Part shown: piece after piece, positions 19,234 to 27,054 of the stretch
How positions within the stretch are numbered: position 1 is the first letter of the stretch
How the letters are laid out: each line of letters starts with the position of its first letter
NCBI RefSeq assembly: GCF_009913235.1
Contig: NZ_CP047897.1
Span: forward strand, 62,001-126,000
Direction: 5' to 3'
Origin: Nibribacter ruber
Lineage (GTDB): Bacteria > Bacteroidota > Bacteroidia > Cytophagales > Hymenobacteraceae
DNA length: 64,000 bases
Notes under the pieces: generated by a model
Told to the model about the DNA's origin: nothing
Seen by the model: the letters and a program-made list of their open reading frames with translations, nothing else
Database searches by the model: none
Program-made: the position numbers and the translations under genes

Positions 19234-19858
19234 GTTTCTATAAGGTGGGGTTGGTGTCTATGACACAGATTTAGTTCTGTGTCTCTTGGTTATGGTTGGG
19301 TGCATGCAGTTAGCTGTCTCTTCAGTAGTTTCTTCCTTCCGGTGCGAAAGACCAACCTTATTTCATTTCTTCTGCTAAGCGCTCACGGCCGCGGGGCCCC
19401 GTCCTGGCCCTTCGCGCTGCTGTTGTTTGTGGGACTTTGTCCCTGCCGCCGCTGGCCGCGGCGCACAAACACCAGAGGCGCTCAGAACCAGGACTGGTTT
19501 GGGTCCCAATACTGCGGGGGATTGATGGTTGGTTTAGCTGGTTACTAGTAATAGCCTTGGCTGTCGCTGCAGAGTTACTCGTGCCGGGCACGGTTTTTTT
19601 TATCTGTTATTGAGGTCAAATTGAATGGTGAAGCATCCTTTGACTTGATGCAGCGAGCGTAGCTCAGAGAGGGGGTAATACTAAAGGTGAAATGCTCGCT
19701 GGTTCCTTTAGGAGAGGCTACTAATAAAAGAAGCAAGCAGAAGAGGGCATTGGGAGGGAGAAAAGGCAGTGTCTAGTCTCTGTTTATGCAATACATAGAT
19801 TATGCAATACATTGAAAATATCAGCGAATAAGGGGGCTAACAACCTACTCAACCACAG
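19234..19858. other. Gene-free region with a GC-rich structured patch
   Basis: No supported gene. Around 19378-19480 the sequence becomes very GC-rich and has nested inverted repeats: TGTTTGTG (19424-19431) with CACAAACA (19464-19471), GGGAC with GTCCC (19431-19443), and AGCGC (19378) with GCGCT (about 19476). CGTGCCGGGCACG at 19580-19592 followed by a T8 run looks like a stand-alone terminator at the end of this patch. It may be a non-coding RNA or a remnant of a mobile repeat. Confidence 0.5.
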
Positions 19859-19861
19859 GAC

Positions 19862-19899
19862 CGTTTTTGGTCTGTTTTCTAGGAAATAGGCTAAAAACG
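19862..19899. repeat. Dispersed palindrome, copy 8
   Basis: CGTTTTTGGTCTGTTTTC with right arm AAATAGGCTAAAAACG. It lies just beyond the terminator of the 20321 gene. Confidence 0.85.
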
Positions 19900-19911
19900 A
19901 AGCAAAAAAAA

Positions 19912-19933
19912 GAGGTGCGGACATCCGCACCTC
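19912..19933 (-). terminator. Terminator of the single-TM protein gene
   Basis: On the minus strand GAGGTGCGG/CCGCACCTC forms a 9-bp stem with a 4-nt loop followed by T8. It is a canonical intrinsic terminator 29 bp after the stop. Confidence 0.9.
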
Positions 19934-19961
19934 ATATAGTATTAGCAAGAAGTAGGGCTTC

Positions 19962-20321
19962 TTACTTGTTCTTTTTAACGTGTAGTTCCTTGGCTTCTCC
20001 GCCTTGAGCATTTGAGCCGGAAGAGGCATTCTGCTGGTTGGAGGAGGAGGCGTTGGAAGAAAGTCGTTTGGTATCTTGGGCACCAGCGCTGCCAGATGTT
20101 TCATCGTTCTTGTTGGAAGACCGTCCACCTCTGGCCAGGTATAAGCCGTAGGCAATCAGACCGAAACCAGCGGCGAAGGCCACGTATGATTTGTCTTTGT
20201 TGTGCAGGCTTTGGTAGAATTCCATGCCTGACTCCGCGGGGTTGTTGATGATGGCAGAAATGTGGGATGGGTCCTGAATTAAATCAGCGAGTGACTTTGG
20301 TTCTGTATTCTTGTTTTCCAT
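19962..20321 (-). CDS. Small single-TM protein with Ser/Asn-rich tail
   Basis: 119 aa from the ATG at 20321 (MENKNTEPKSLADLIQDP); a longer frame to 20417 has an unconvincing extension. One membrane helix, YVAFAAGFGLIAYGLYLA, lies near residues 45-62. The C-terminal half is low-complexity (Ser, Asn, Gln, Gly: KRLSSNASSSNQQNASSG). The function is unknown. Its strong terminator supports it as a real gene. Confidence 0.7.
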   Translation of the reverse strand: MENKNTEPKSLADLIQDPSHISAIINNPAESGMEFYQSLHNKDKSYVAFAAGFGLIAYGLYLARGGRSSNKNDETSGSAGAQDTKRLSSNASSSNQQNASSGSNAQGGEAKELHVKKNK

Positions 20322-20417
20322 AGTAGTATATTGGCTTGAGGTTGTAGGTACGGATTTTCCCGAAGGAAGATACCTGTCCGCTAAAAATCCTTCCCGGGGC
20401 TCTGGTACAGGATCCAT

Positions 20418-20970
20418 CCTATTGCTGAATAAGATGTTCCCTTTCAGGCATATATAAACTAAGGCAAGTCGGTAAATACTTATCTCTAGGAATAGGGAAG
20501 ATGGTGACCTAGGTTAAACAAATGCCTTAGGTTTTTAGAGGCTTTGAGTGTAGGGAACTTTCGTTTCAAATAAAGGAGGCCTTCCTTGGGCTAATGCGAC
20601 GTGGGGGTAAACACTGGAAAAGGTAGCCAATAGATGGGTCTCGCAAGTAGATGCATAAGTAGGCTGCTTCTGCCATTGGAATCCAGAAAGAGACTAGGAG
20701 AAAGAGGGTAACCGGATCTTTTAATTTCTATCTAAATTTAGAAGATGCACGGATTTATTATAAAATTGGCGCCTTGTTGGGGATGAGTACTTTTTGAAGG
20801 ATTGGGTGAATAGACTATGCGCTAGCTCAAGCGTTTAATTCAGATTTGTTGCGGGAATTCATAATTTAGGAATATTATAAATTGCTTCAAAAGAAGAGGT
20901 TTGCTGAAACAAAGAACCTGCTGGGCGCGCTATACCATAGTATCTCATGTTGAACTAAAGCCCTAAAGCT
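20418..20970. other. Intergenic gap, nothing recognised
   Basis: About 550 bp, AT-rich toward 20700-20880. I see no gene, palindrome copy or clear hairpin. It should contain promoters of the two flanking small genes, which diverge. Confidence 0.5.
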
Positions 20971-21210
20971 ATGGAAGCGACTTGCAATCACTGCAACCAC
21001 TGGATGCAGAACGTAAATATACCAGAAGTACAAAACAAACAGTTTGGCGTCTGCGATGAGCTCACTGGCCAGCATGCCCTTAACCCAGAGTATGTGTTGC
21101 CGTTGGTACACGAAGGCCCCAGCGACACCAAGCCTCGACAGTTTGAAATGATTACCGGCGCTCAGTTTGGTTGCAATCACTTTGATGAACGCCGCTCCTG
21201 GGTGCAGTAA
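20971..21210 (+). CDS. Small Cys-rich protein
   Basis: The 79-aa protein has MEATCNHCNHW (CxxC at 5 and 8), FGVCDE (Cys 28) and QFGCNHFD (Cys 68), a pattern suited to a zinc or metal site. It is probably cytoplasmic. The overlapping minus-strand frame 20887-21180 gives a less protein-like sequence. It is followed by a strong terminator. I do not know the family. Confidence 0.65.
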   Translation: MEATCNHCNHWMQNVNIPEVQNKQFGVCDELTGQHALNPEYVLPLVHEGPSDTKPRQFEMITGAQFGCNHFDERRSWVQ

Positions 21211-21283
21211 GCGTTTTTAGTTGAGTTGATTAACTTTAGTTTCTTGCAGGCTCTGTATTGAGCTGTTGTGAAACTTATGGATA

Positions 21284-21316
21284 AAAATAGCCGCTGTAGT
21301 TTACAGCGGCTATTTT
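21284..21316. terminator. Terminator after the small Cys-rich gene
   Basis: AAAATAGCCGCTGTA (21284-21298) and TACAGCGGCTATTTT (21302-21316) form a perfect 15-bp stem with a 3-nt loop. Confidence 0.85.
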
Positions 21317-21440
21317 GTTTTTGAGGCAATAGACTTGTCTTTTCGGAGAAAGAGAGTTTACTGGTGCTCTTGCTTTAGGGCGGAAGTCACGAAAGTAAAT
21401 CCGCGTCATAGAAGAAATAGGAAAGTGGAGGCGTGGCTTT

Positions 21441-21544
21441 GGTGAGAACACCAACAACGGTAAATGGCGAAAGGGAAGTTGAAAGAATAATTGATGTATT
21501 TGATGTTAACACCCCCTGCGCCCCCCTCAAAGGGGGGAATCACC
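21441..21544 (-). repeat. Composite C-rich repeat, copy A
   Basis: On the minus strand a CCCCCCTTTGAGGGGGG-type block (21510-21544) is followed about 50 nt later by CCGTTGTTGGTGTTCTCACC (21441-21460). The same two blocks in the same order and with similar spacing occur on the plus strand at 41601-41692. Confidence 0.75.
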
Positions 21545-21572
21545 TTCAAAGTAGTCTTAAAAGTAGCTTTGT

Positions 21573-21610
21573 CGTTTTTGGCCTGTATTCCGGGAAATAG
21601 TCTAAAAACG
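21573..21610. repeat. Dispersed palindrome, copy 9
   Basis: CGTTTTTGGCCTGTATTCC with right arm AAATAGTCTAAAAACG; moderately diverged. Confidence 0.82.
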
Positions 21611-21631
21611 GAGGGTGCTTTCTAAACGCAA

Positions 21632-21664
21632 AGCCCTCACAGGTTTTAAAAACCTGTGAGGGCT
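21632..21664. terminator. Inverted repeat, probable terminator of hrpB
   Basis: AGCCCTCACAGGTTTT and its complement are separated by one base, 50 bp downstream of the hrpB stop on the minus strand. Confidence 0.65.
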
Positions 21665-21713
21665 GTTCTGTGGCTGGTGCCAAACAATCAGCAATCAACA
21701 ACCAACAATCAAA

Positions 21714-24152
21714 TTACTTCCAATCCACCTTCGGGAAGCGGGCTTTCAAAGAACCACGCATCAAGCGGTATTCTTCCTGCCAGAAGTAATGCAAGCTGTT
21801 CACCACTTTCAGAGGCTTTAAATCTGGCGTTAGCAAGTGCAAAGCCACGCCTTCGTCACCGCCATCAACGGTTGGATTGTGGGTCCAGTCAAACACGTCT
21901 TGCAAACGCACTTCCATGATGGGCGCCTGGGCGTTGTCTGGGTAGTACAGTTCCACCGCATGGCCGTCTGGTAAGGCTAAGGTAGCGGGAGCCAGTTCTT
22001 CTAACATCACCCGTTGCTCCCTAGTCAACATATTCTGCAACAGCGGCAACAGGTCAATGTCCAGCAGGTCCTGGCCAATCTGCACGTCCTCCAGGTGGTA
22101 GGCCAGCCATTCGTTGTTGGTCATGAGCAGGGTAGGGGTGCTAATATCAGGGAAGCCTTCGGTGGGGTGCCATTTCCGGAGACACAGCACGCGGTTCTGG
22201 AACTGCTTCACGGCCTCAGAGAAGTTCAACCAATCCTCGCCTTCACGCTTGATGGTCTCGCAGATGGCTTGCACCAGGAAACGCTCATCCGGCTCAGGCA
22301 ATGGTTTGCTCTGGAGCACGATAGAGCCAATGCGCATGTCGCGGGAGGCCGTTAATTCGCCTTCCTCAGGGTCCCAGGAGACCACATCCTTTTGCTTCAC
22401 CAGCGGGGCCAGGTCTTTGGGGTTGAGCGGCGAGGCCAGGAAAATGCGGCCCGGACCATCGCCGCCGGCGTGCAGGTGGGCAATGGCGAGCCAAGGGTCA
22501 TGGGCCAGGTCGTCGCGGTGGCCGGCAGAGGCGTACTTGCCGTTGGCCAGCTGGAACTGGGCGTTGTTCCCAGGCCTGGCGTACGCAATACGTTCTGGGT
22601 AACAGTTGGCCAGCAGCACGCCGGTCTCATACGGGTCTACTGCGGTGTTTTCGGGTTCAATAGAAAACATCCGTCTATAACTGGCGGCAATCTTGTCAAT
22701 CTTGGAGAAGCGCTTCTGGTGCAGTCCTTCTTGGCGGGTGCGGCGCAGGGCCTCAATGCGCAGGTTCAGGTCAATGCCGGCTTCGCGGGGTAAAGGGTCA
22801 CGTTCTTCCAGCAGGGCGGCAATGTCGGTGGCCAGGGCCAGTTGGTCGCTTTCCTGGGCGGCCAGGAGCATGTGGGCCAGACGCGGGTGCGTGGGCAGGG
22901 CGTGCATCTTGCGGCCGTGCTCGGTGATGCGGCCGTTCTCCAGGGCGTTGAGCTGGTGCAGGGTTTCCTGAGCGTACAGCAGGGCGGCTTTGGGCGGCGG
23001 CGTGAGCCAGGTTAAGGCCCTGATGTCTGAAATGCCCCACGCGGCCATGTCCAGCACCAGCGGGGCCAGGTCGGCTTCCTGAATCTCGGGGGTACGGTGC
23101 GGGGCCAGGCGTTCGTGCAGGGCCTCGGTCCAGAGGCGGTAACAGGTGCCCGGACCTAAACGCCCGGCCCGACCCGCGCGTTGGTCGGCGGCGTCTTTGG
23201 AGATGCGCACCGTCTCTAGCCTGCTCAGGCCGGTGGCGGGGTCAAAGCGCTGGGTTTTGGCAAAGCCGGTGTCAATGACCACGGTCACGCCTTCAATGGT
23301 GAGGCTGGTCTCAGCAATGGAGGTGGCCAGCACCACTTTGCGCTTGCCGTTGCGGTCTGGCATAATGGCGGCGTATTGCTTGCCGGGGGGCAACATGCCG
23401 TACAGCGGGTGGATGGCCACCTCGCGCAGGCCTCTCCGGAGCAGGGCCTCTACTTTTCTGATGTCCTGCTCGCCGGGCAGAAACACCAGCACATCGCCTT
23501 GCTGTTCTTGCAGGGCCTTCCGGATGGCGCGGTCCGTCATTTCATGGAGCAGTTGGGCATCGGTCTCGCCGGCGTACTGCACGTCTATGGGGTATTGCCG
23601 ACCCTGGCTCTCTACGGCGGGGGCGTTGAGCAGGCGGGTAAGCTGGGGCATGTTAAGCGTGGCGCTCATGACCAGAATGCGCAGGTCTGGGCGCTGGGTA
23701 GACTGGGCTTCGCGCGCCAGGGCCATGGCCACGTCTGCGTGGATGCTCCGCTCATGGAACTCGTCAAAAATGACCAGCCCCACACCGTTGAGGGCGTTGT
23801 CTGAGTGGAGCATGCGGGTGAGAATGCCCTCGGTGACTACCTCCAGGCGGGTCTTCTCTGAGGTGCGGTTCTCAAACCTGATGCGGTAGCCCACAGTCTG
23901 GCCCACCTCCTGGCCCAGCAGTTGCGCCAGCCGTTCGGCAATGGTGCGGGCCGCCAGCCGACGGGGTTCCAGCATGATGATTTTCTGCCCCTGCAGCCAG
24001 GCCTCGTCTAAAAGGGCCAGCGGCAACAGGGTACTCTTGCCCGCCCCCGGAGGCGCGTTCACAATCAGCGTGTTCTGTTCGGCAAGGTGCTCCCGCACGG
24101 AAGGGATAATCTCCCGAACGGGCAGGTCTATGGTAAATGGGTCGAAAGGCAA
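21714..24152 (-). CDS. hrpB: ATP-dependent helicase HrpB
   Basis: The 812-aa DEAH/RHA-type helicase has Walker A APPGAGKSTLLPLAL (33-47), the DEAH-box variant DEFHER (near 130), SATLN, ATSIAETSLTIEGVT (motif V region), and DQRAGRAGRLGPGTCYRLW (motif VI). The long C-terminal half, including a conserved RLMRGSLKARFPKVDW end, is typical of HrpB. The exact RNA role is unknown. The frame opens at TTG (24152) with an in-frame stop four codons upstream, so a non-ATG start seems needed although the N-terminal sequence PFDPFTIDLPV looks complete. The AT-rich retron island begins directly upstream. Confidence 0.94.
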   Translation of the reverse strand: MPFDPFTIDLPVREIIPSVREHLAEQNTLIVNAPPGAGKSTLLPLALLDEAWLQGQKIIMLEPRRLAARTIAERLAQLLGQEVGQTVGYRIRFENRTSEKTRLEVVTEGILTRMLHSDNALNGVGLVIFDEFHERSIHADVAMALAREAQSTQRPDLRILVMSATLNMPQLTRLLNAPAVESQGRQYPIDVQYAGETDAQLLHEMTDRAIRKALQEQQGDVLVFLPGEQDIRKVEALLRRGLREVAIHPLYGMLPPGKQYAAIMPDRNGKRKVVLATSIAETSLTIEGVTVVIDTGFAKTQRFDPATGLSRLETVRISKDAADQRAGRAGRLGPGTCYRLWTEALHERLAPHRTPEIQEADLAPLVLDMAAWGISDIRALTWLTPPPKAALLYAQETLHQLNALENGRITEHGRKMHALPTHPRLAHMLLAAQESDQLALATDIAALLEERDPLPREAGIDLNLRIEALRRTRQEGLHQKRFSKIDKIAASYRRMFSIEPENTAVDPYETGVLLANCYPERIAYARPGNNAQFQLANGKYASAGHRDDLAHDPWLAIAHLHAGGDGPGRIFLASPLNPKDLAPLVKQKDVVSWDPEEGELTASRDMRIGSIVLQSKPLPEPDERFLVQAICETIKREGEDWLNFSEAVKQFQNRVLCLRKWHPTEGFPDISTPTLLMTNNEWLAYHLEDVQIGQDLLDIDLLPLLQNMLTREQRVMLEELAPATLALPDGHAVELYYPDNAQAPIMEVRLQDVFDWTHNPTVDGGDEGVALHLLTPDLKPLKVVNSLHYFWQEEYRLMRGSLKARFPKVDWK

Positions 24153-24203
24153 GGGGAGAATTTAGAGGGTTACTTAACTAATCTTACAAAGTTAAGACTA
24201 GAC

Positions 24204-24235
24204 TTTGGGAAATATAAAAGAAATAACAATATTTG
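24204..24235 (+). promoter_or_regulatory. Possible Bacteroidota promoter of the retron cassette
   Basis: TTTG (24204-24207), a 20-nt spacer, then AATATTTG (24228-24235) fits the -33 TTTG and -7 TAnnTTTG pattern with one mismatch, 36 nt before the first ATG of the cassette. Confidence 0.4.
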
Positions 24236-24271
24236 AAGAGGATAGGAAGCATCTTTAATTAATTATGTTTT

Positions 24272-24502
24272 ATGTTTATAGTTTCTATTGGAGTTAAGCC
24301 ATTGTTAAATCACGATATAAAATTTAGTGAATTGTATCGTTCAGAAAATGAAGAAGGTATTGCTAAATTTATTTCATCTTTAAAGAAGCACGAAGGGCCA
24401 ATTCCTGTAGAATCATTAAATAGTTTAGTCGGTTATCCAATAAGAGTAAATGAAGTGTATTATTGTGATATAGAAGTTTATATAATCTTAACAAAAGAAT
24501 AA
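24272..24502 (+). CDS. Small ORF at the head of the retron cassette, 76 aa
   Basis: A 76-aa AT-rich frame with no recognised domain (MFIVSIGVKPLLNHDIKF ... CDIEVYIILTKE). The base composition matches the retron genes and not the neighbouring GC-rich genes. It ends 34 bp before the PRTase-like gene, in the same direction, so it is probably part of the cassette. It could be a third protein component, a small regulator, or a fortuitous frame. The 12-residue stretch with NSLVGYPIRVNEVYYCD suggests a beta-rich fold, but nothing firm can be said. Confidence 0.55.
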   Translation: MFIVSIGVKPLLNHDIKFSELYRSENEEGIAKFISSLKKHEGPIPVESLNSLVGYPIRVNEVYYCDIEVYIILTKE

Positions 24503-24536
24503 TGTTTGAATTGATGTTGTCTTTTGGAATTGTATA

Positions 24537-25376
24537 ATGAAGAGAGAAGACTATAATAGGATATTAAGATTGTATCCAAAGCAGAAATGGTTAGTAAAAA
24601 AAGAAAGTGAATTGTTTAGCCTTCTTCAACATTGTGATCTGCCCCATCAGAAGGAATTGGTATTTGAACTTTTGAACGAATTTATATATGTAGATTTGGA
24701 ATTATTAGAAATATATTTAGAGAATATTGCTGAATATATAGTTAATTCTTCTGGATTTACCTTGGAAAGAACAATTATTACTGCATTAGCTTGGGAAGGA
24801 GATCCTGATAGTAGTCAAATGATTATTCAGTTATTAAGGCCTTGGATGACTAGGAAAGGTTGGAATAATGTGGCCTTTGCAAGTAATGTTCCTAAGGGAA
24901 TGAAGTTGCTAAATAAGTATGGATATGATCAAGTAATATTAGTAGATGAATTTTTAGGTACAGGAAGGACAGCAGAAATCCGTATTGAGTATTTGAGACA
25001 AGGTGCTGTTCGTGATTTAGAAATTAAAGCATGTTTCGTTGCAGGTATGAAGTTTGGCTTATGTAAAATTTCAAAACTATATGATGATGTTTTTTGTACG
25101 CTTGAGCTAGATCAAGCTATAACTGATAAATATTCAGGAATAGAAAAAACTAATGCAATTAGGTCAATGCATCAATTAGAAACTAAACTACTTAATGATA
25201 TAAATGGTAAAAAATTAAAAGATTATAAATTTGGGTTCTCAAAAACTCAAGCACTTTATTCTTCTTATGGCAATATTCCTAATTCTGTTTTTCCGATTTT
25301 TTGGTGGCCATATGATAATGAATCTAAAAATCGGAATGTTCTTTTCATTCGTAATGAGACAGGATTGGAATTATGA
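24537..25376 (+). CDS. Retron effector: phosphoribosyltransferase-like protein
   Basis: The 279-aa protein carries a PRPP-binding-loop motif of type I phosphoribosyltransferases, VILVDEFLGTGRTA (residues 133-146), preceded by a beta-alpha region (WNNVAFASNVPKGMKLLNKY) and followed by LEIKACFVAGMKFGL. Residues 1-75 are helical and may be a separate N-terminal domain. From memory, PRTase-like proteins paired with a winged-helix partner define type III retrons. It overlaps the next gene by ATGA (25373-25376), implying translational coupling. The likely role is as the toxic or signalling arm of the retron defence system; substrate and activity are unknown. It is strongly AT-rich compared with hrpB. 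Confidence 0.85.
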   Translation: MKREDYNRILRLYPKQKWLVKKESELFSLLQHCDLPHQKELVFELLNEFIYVDLELLEIYLENIAEYIVNSSGFTLERTIITALAWEGDPDSSQMIIQLLRPWMTRKGWNNVAFASNVPKGMKLLNKYGYDQVILVDEFLGTGRTAEIRIEYLRQGAVRDLEIKACFVAGMKFGLCKISKLYDDVFCTLELDQAITDKYSGIEKTNAIRSMHQLETKLLNDINGKKLKDYKFGFSKTQALYSSYGNIPNSVFPIFWWPYDNESKNRNVLFIRNETGLEL

Positions 25377-25714
25377 AACTTTCTAATGAAGAAATAAGGA
25401 TTTTGAAAGATTTGTACCGATCATCTGATGGGTTATCTCCTTTTGTTTTTTTTCAAAGATATAAGTATTCTCCTGCAGTAGTTTTTGAGTTTTCAACAAA
25501 GTTTTCAGAATTAAATTTTATTGAGGTCTCCAAATCATCAGGTAAGTTCAACTTGACCAATGGAGGAAGAGACTTTGTACTTAAAAGCAAGTTGAAGCTT
25601 TCAAATGATATTTACTCTAATATGCCTGAGGGTTGCACCCAACCTGCTTTGAAGGTAAATGAGCCTTACTTGCCTATTTTTAGTAAATTGCCAAAAGAAT
25701 TATTAAACTTGTAG
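25373..25714 (+). CDS. Retron accessory winged-helix DNA-binding protein
   Basis: The 113-aa protein looks like a winged helix-turn-helix. MKLSNEEIRILKDLYRSSDG is helix 1, PFVFFQRYKYSPAVVFEFSTK helices 2-3, and FIEVSKSSGKFNLTNGGRDFV the wing with the 'L-T..G..F' ending common in wHTH folds. It starts within the stop of the PRTase-like gene and ends 7 bp before the a1 repeat of the retron RNA. Its likely role is to hold or sense the RNA-DNA hybrid or to bind invading DNA, as proposed for wHTH partners in retrons. Confidence 0.8.
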   Translation: MKLSNEEIRILKDLYRSSDGLSPFVFFQRYKYSPAVVFEFSTKFSELNFIEVSKSSGKFNLTNGGRDFVLKSKLKLSNDIYSNMPEGCTQPALKVNEPYLPIFSKLPKELLNL

Positions 25715-25721
25715 TACCTAT

Positions 25722-25923
25722 GGGAGGTGGAAAAGAAACTAGCATATTGGAAGCGAGTCGCTTCTTGAGTTAAGGTTAGATTTAACCTAGGGCAAAGCAA
25801 GTTTGCCAGTTTGCTCGGCAGGGCCGAGACAAACTCTCAGTAATGATATTATTCGTCGTATCCTCCGAATAATATCATTACTGAGGTTAGCTAAAGTAAA
25901 GAAAGTAGTTTTATCCACCTCCC
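25722..25923 (+). ncRNA. Retron msr-msd non-coding RNA
   Basis: The outer a1/a2 repeats GGGAGGTGGA (25722-25731) and TCCACCTCCC (25914-25923) are perfectly complementary. TAGC at 25740-25743 supplies a candidate branching G (25742). The msr part shows stem-loops at 25750-25764 (GAAGCG/CGCTTC), 25773-25788 (AGGTTA/TAACCT), 25791-25807 (GGCAAA/TTTGCC) and 25808-25835 (AGTTTG-CTCGGC/GCCGAG-CAAACT). The msd is a perfect 20-bp hairpin, CTCAGTAATGATATTATTCG (25836-25855) with its complement 25866-25885, and a 10-nt loop. The RT start codon lies 7 bp after a2. The layout is that of known retron RNAs; exact msDNA ends are not predictable from sequence alone. Confidence 0.92.
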
Positions 25924-25930
25924 TTTTCAA

Positions 25931-26971
25931 ATGTCGAAAAAAAGGATCTTAAGCAATTGGTCAAATTTTTTTGAGCAAAGAGGAATTCCTGAAGATATCC
26001 GAGAAATTTACCTCAGGTATATAAAAAAACTTTTAGTCAAAGATGTACCTATAATTTTTGACTTCAATCATCTGTCGAAATTAGTTGGACGGCAACAATG
26101 GTATTTGGCATCTGTCGTTAATAACACATCTTCGCATTATAGAACTTTTAATCTAAAAAAACGATCTGGGGGATTTAGGGAGATTTCAGTTCCTTATCCT
26201 GCTTTATTAGGAGTTCAGTATTGGGTTTATAAGAATATTTTACAAAAAATCCCTATTAATAATTCGAGCCATGGGTTTGCTAAAAACAAATCTATAATTA
26301 CTAATTCTAAAATACATTTAGGGCAATCTAATTTGTTGAAAATGGATTTGAAGGATTTTTTTCCTTCAATACACTTAGCAAGAGTTATAAAAGTTTTTAA
26401 AGCCTTAGGCTATACTACTAAAGTTTCCTATTATTTAGCCTCTGTTTGTTGTATAAATGATTGTCTCCCACAAGGTGCACCTACTAGTCCTATTCTAAGT
26501 AATATAATTAGTTTTGATTTAGATAGGAGGTTATACCTTTTTGCTAAAAAATTCAATTTGAAATATTCTCGATATGCTGATGATTTGACTTTTTCTGGTG
26601 AAAATATAAATGTCAAAATGATACATTATATTTCTGAAATTATAGTTTCAGAAGGCTTTATAGTAAATGACAAAAAGACTAGATTGCATAAGGAGTCTGC
26701 TAAAAGAATAGTTACAGGTATTTCAGTCGCTGGTAGCGAATTAAAATTACCTAAAAAGTATAAAAGAGATCTTAAACAAGAATTATATTATATTAATAAA
26801 TACGGCATTCATTCTCATGTTTCATCTGTTAATATCAAGCATACAAATTATATTGATGTTTTAATAGGTAAGCTGAATTTCTGGTTAAGTGTTGAGCCAG
26901 GCGACGAGTTTGTTGTAGAACAATTAAAAATGTTATATAGTATAAAGTATCCTGAAAGTATTCCTAAATAA
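25931..26971 (+). CDS. Retron-type reverse transcriptase
   Basis: The 346-aa protein has RT motifs LLKMDLKDFFPS (catalytic Asp 139), LPQGAPTSP (179-187) and SRYADDLTF (YADD 215-218). The two retron hallmarks are present: NSKIH (125-129), a variant of the NAxxH motif in region X, and VTG (261-263, KRIVTGISV) in region Y. The length is typical of retron RTs, which lack extra domains. It begins 7 bp after the a2 repeat. It should copy the msd from the 2'-OH of the branching G to make msDNA. Base composition is very AT-rich. DGR or group II intron RTs are unlikely, because the VTG motif and the msr-msd structure are diagnostic. Confidence 0.96.
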   Translation: MSKKRILSNWSNFFEQRGIPEDIREIYLRYIKKLLVKDVPIIFDFNHLSKLVGRQQWYLASVVNNTSSHYRTFNLKKRSGGFREISVPYPALLGVQYWVYKNILQKIPINNSSHGFAKNKSIITNSKIHLGQSNLLKMDLKDFFPSIHLARVIKVFKALGYTTKVSYYLASVCCINDCLPQGAPTSPILSNIISFDLDRRLYLFAKKFNLKYSRYADDLTFSGENINVKMIHYISEIIVSEGFIVNDKKTRLHKESAKRIVTGISVAGSELKLPKKYKRDLKQELYYINKYGIHSHVSSVNIKHTNYIDVLIGKLNFWLSVEPGDEFVVEQLKMLYSIKYPESIPK

Positions 26972-27054
26972 TATGTTGTATTTTTCTTAATACAAGAATA
27001 TGTTAAATAATTTAATTGTTAATTATTGAAATACGTATTAAGCTTAAAATTAAT

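Larger units (their letters stand above)
21211..21713. other. Gap between small Cys-rich gene and hrpB end, repeat-rich
   Basis: Contains a terminator (21284-21316), a composite C-rich repeat (21441-21544), palindrome copy 9 (21573-21610) and an AGCCCTCACAGG inverted repeat (21632-21664). No gene seen. Confidence 0.65.

Noticed and set aside
19279-19548. 89-codon frame over the GC-rich patch
   Set aside because: The nested inverted repeats explain the composition; the translation is Arg/Cys/Gly-rich noise.
20887-21180. 97-codon minus-strand frame
   Set aside because: It lies over a shorter plus-strand frame with CxxC motifs, which reads more like a protein.
25931-26971. Reverse transcriptase as part of a group II intron or DGR
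   Set aside because: No intron domains or template/variable repeats are visible; retron motifs and a matching msr-msd RNA are present.
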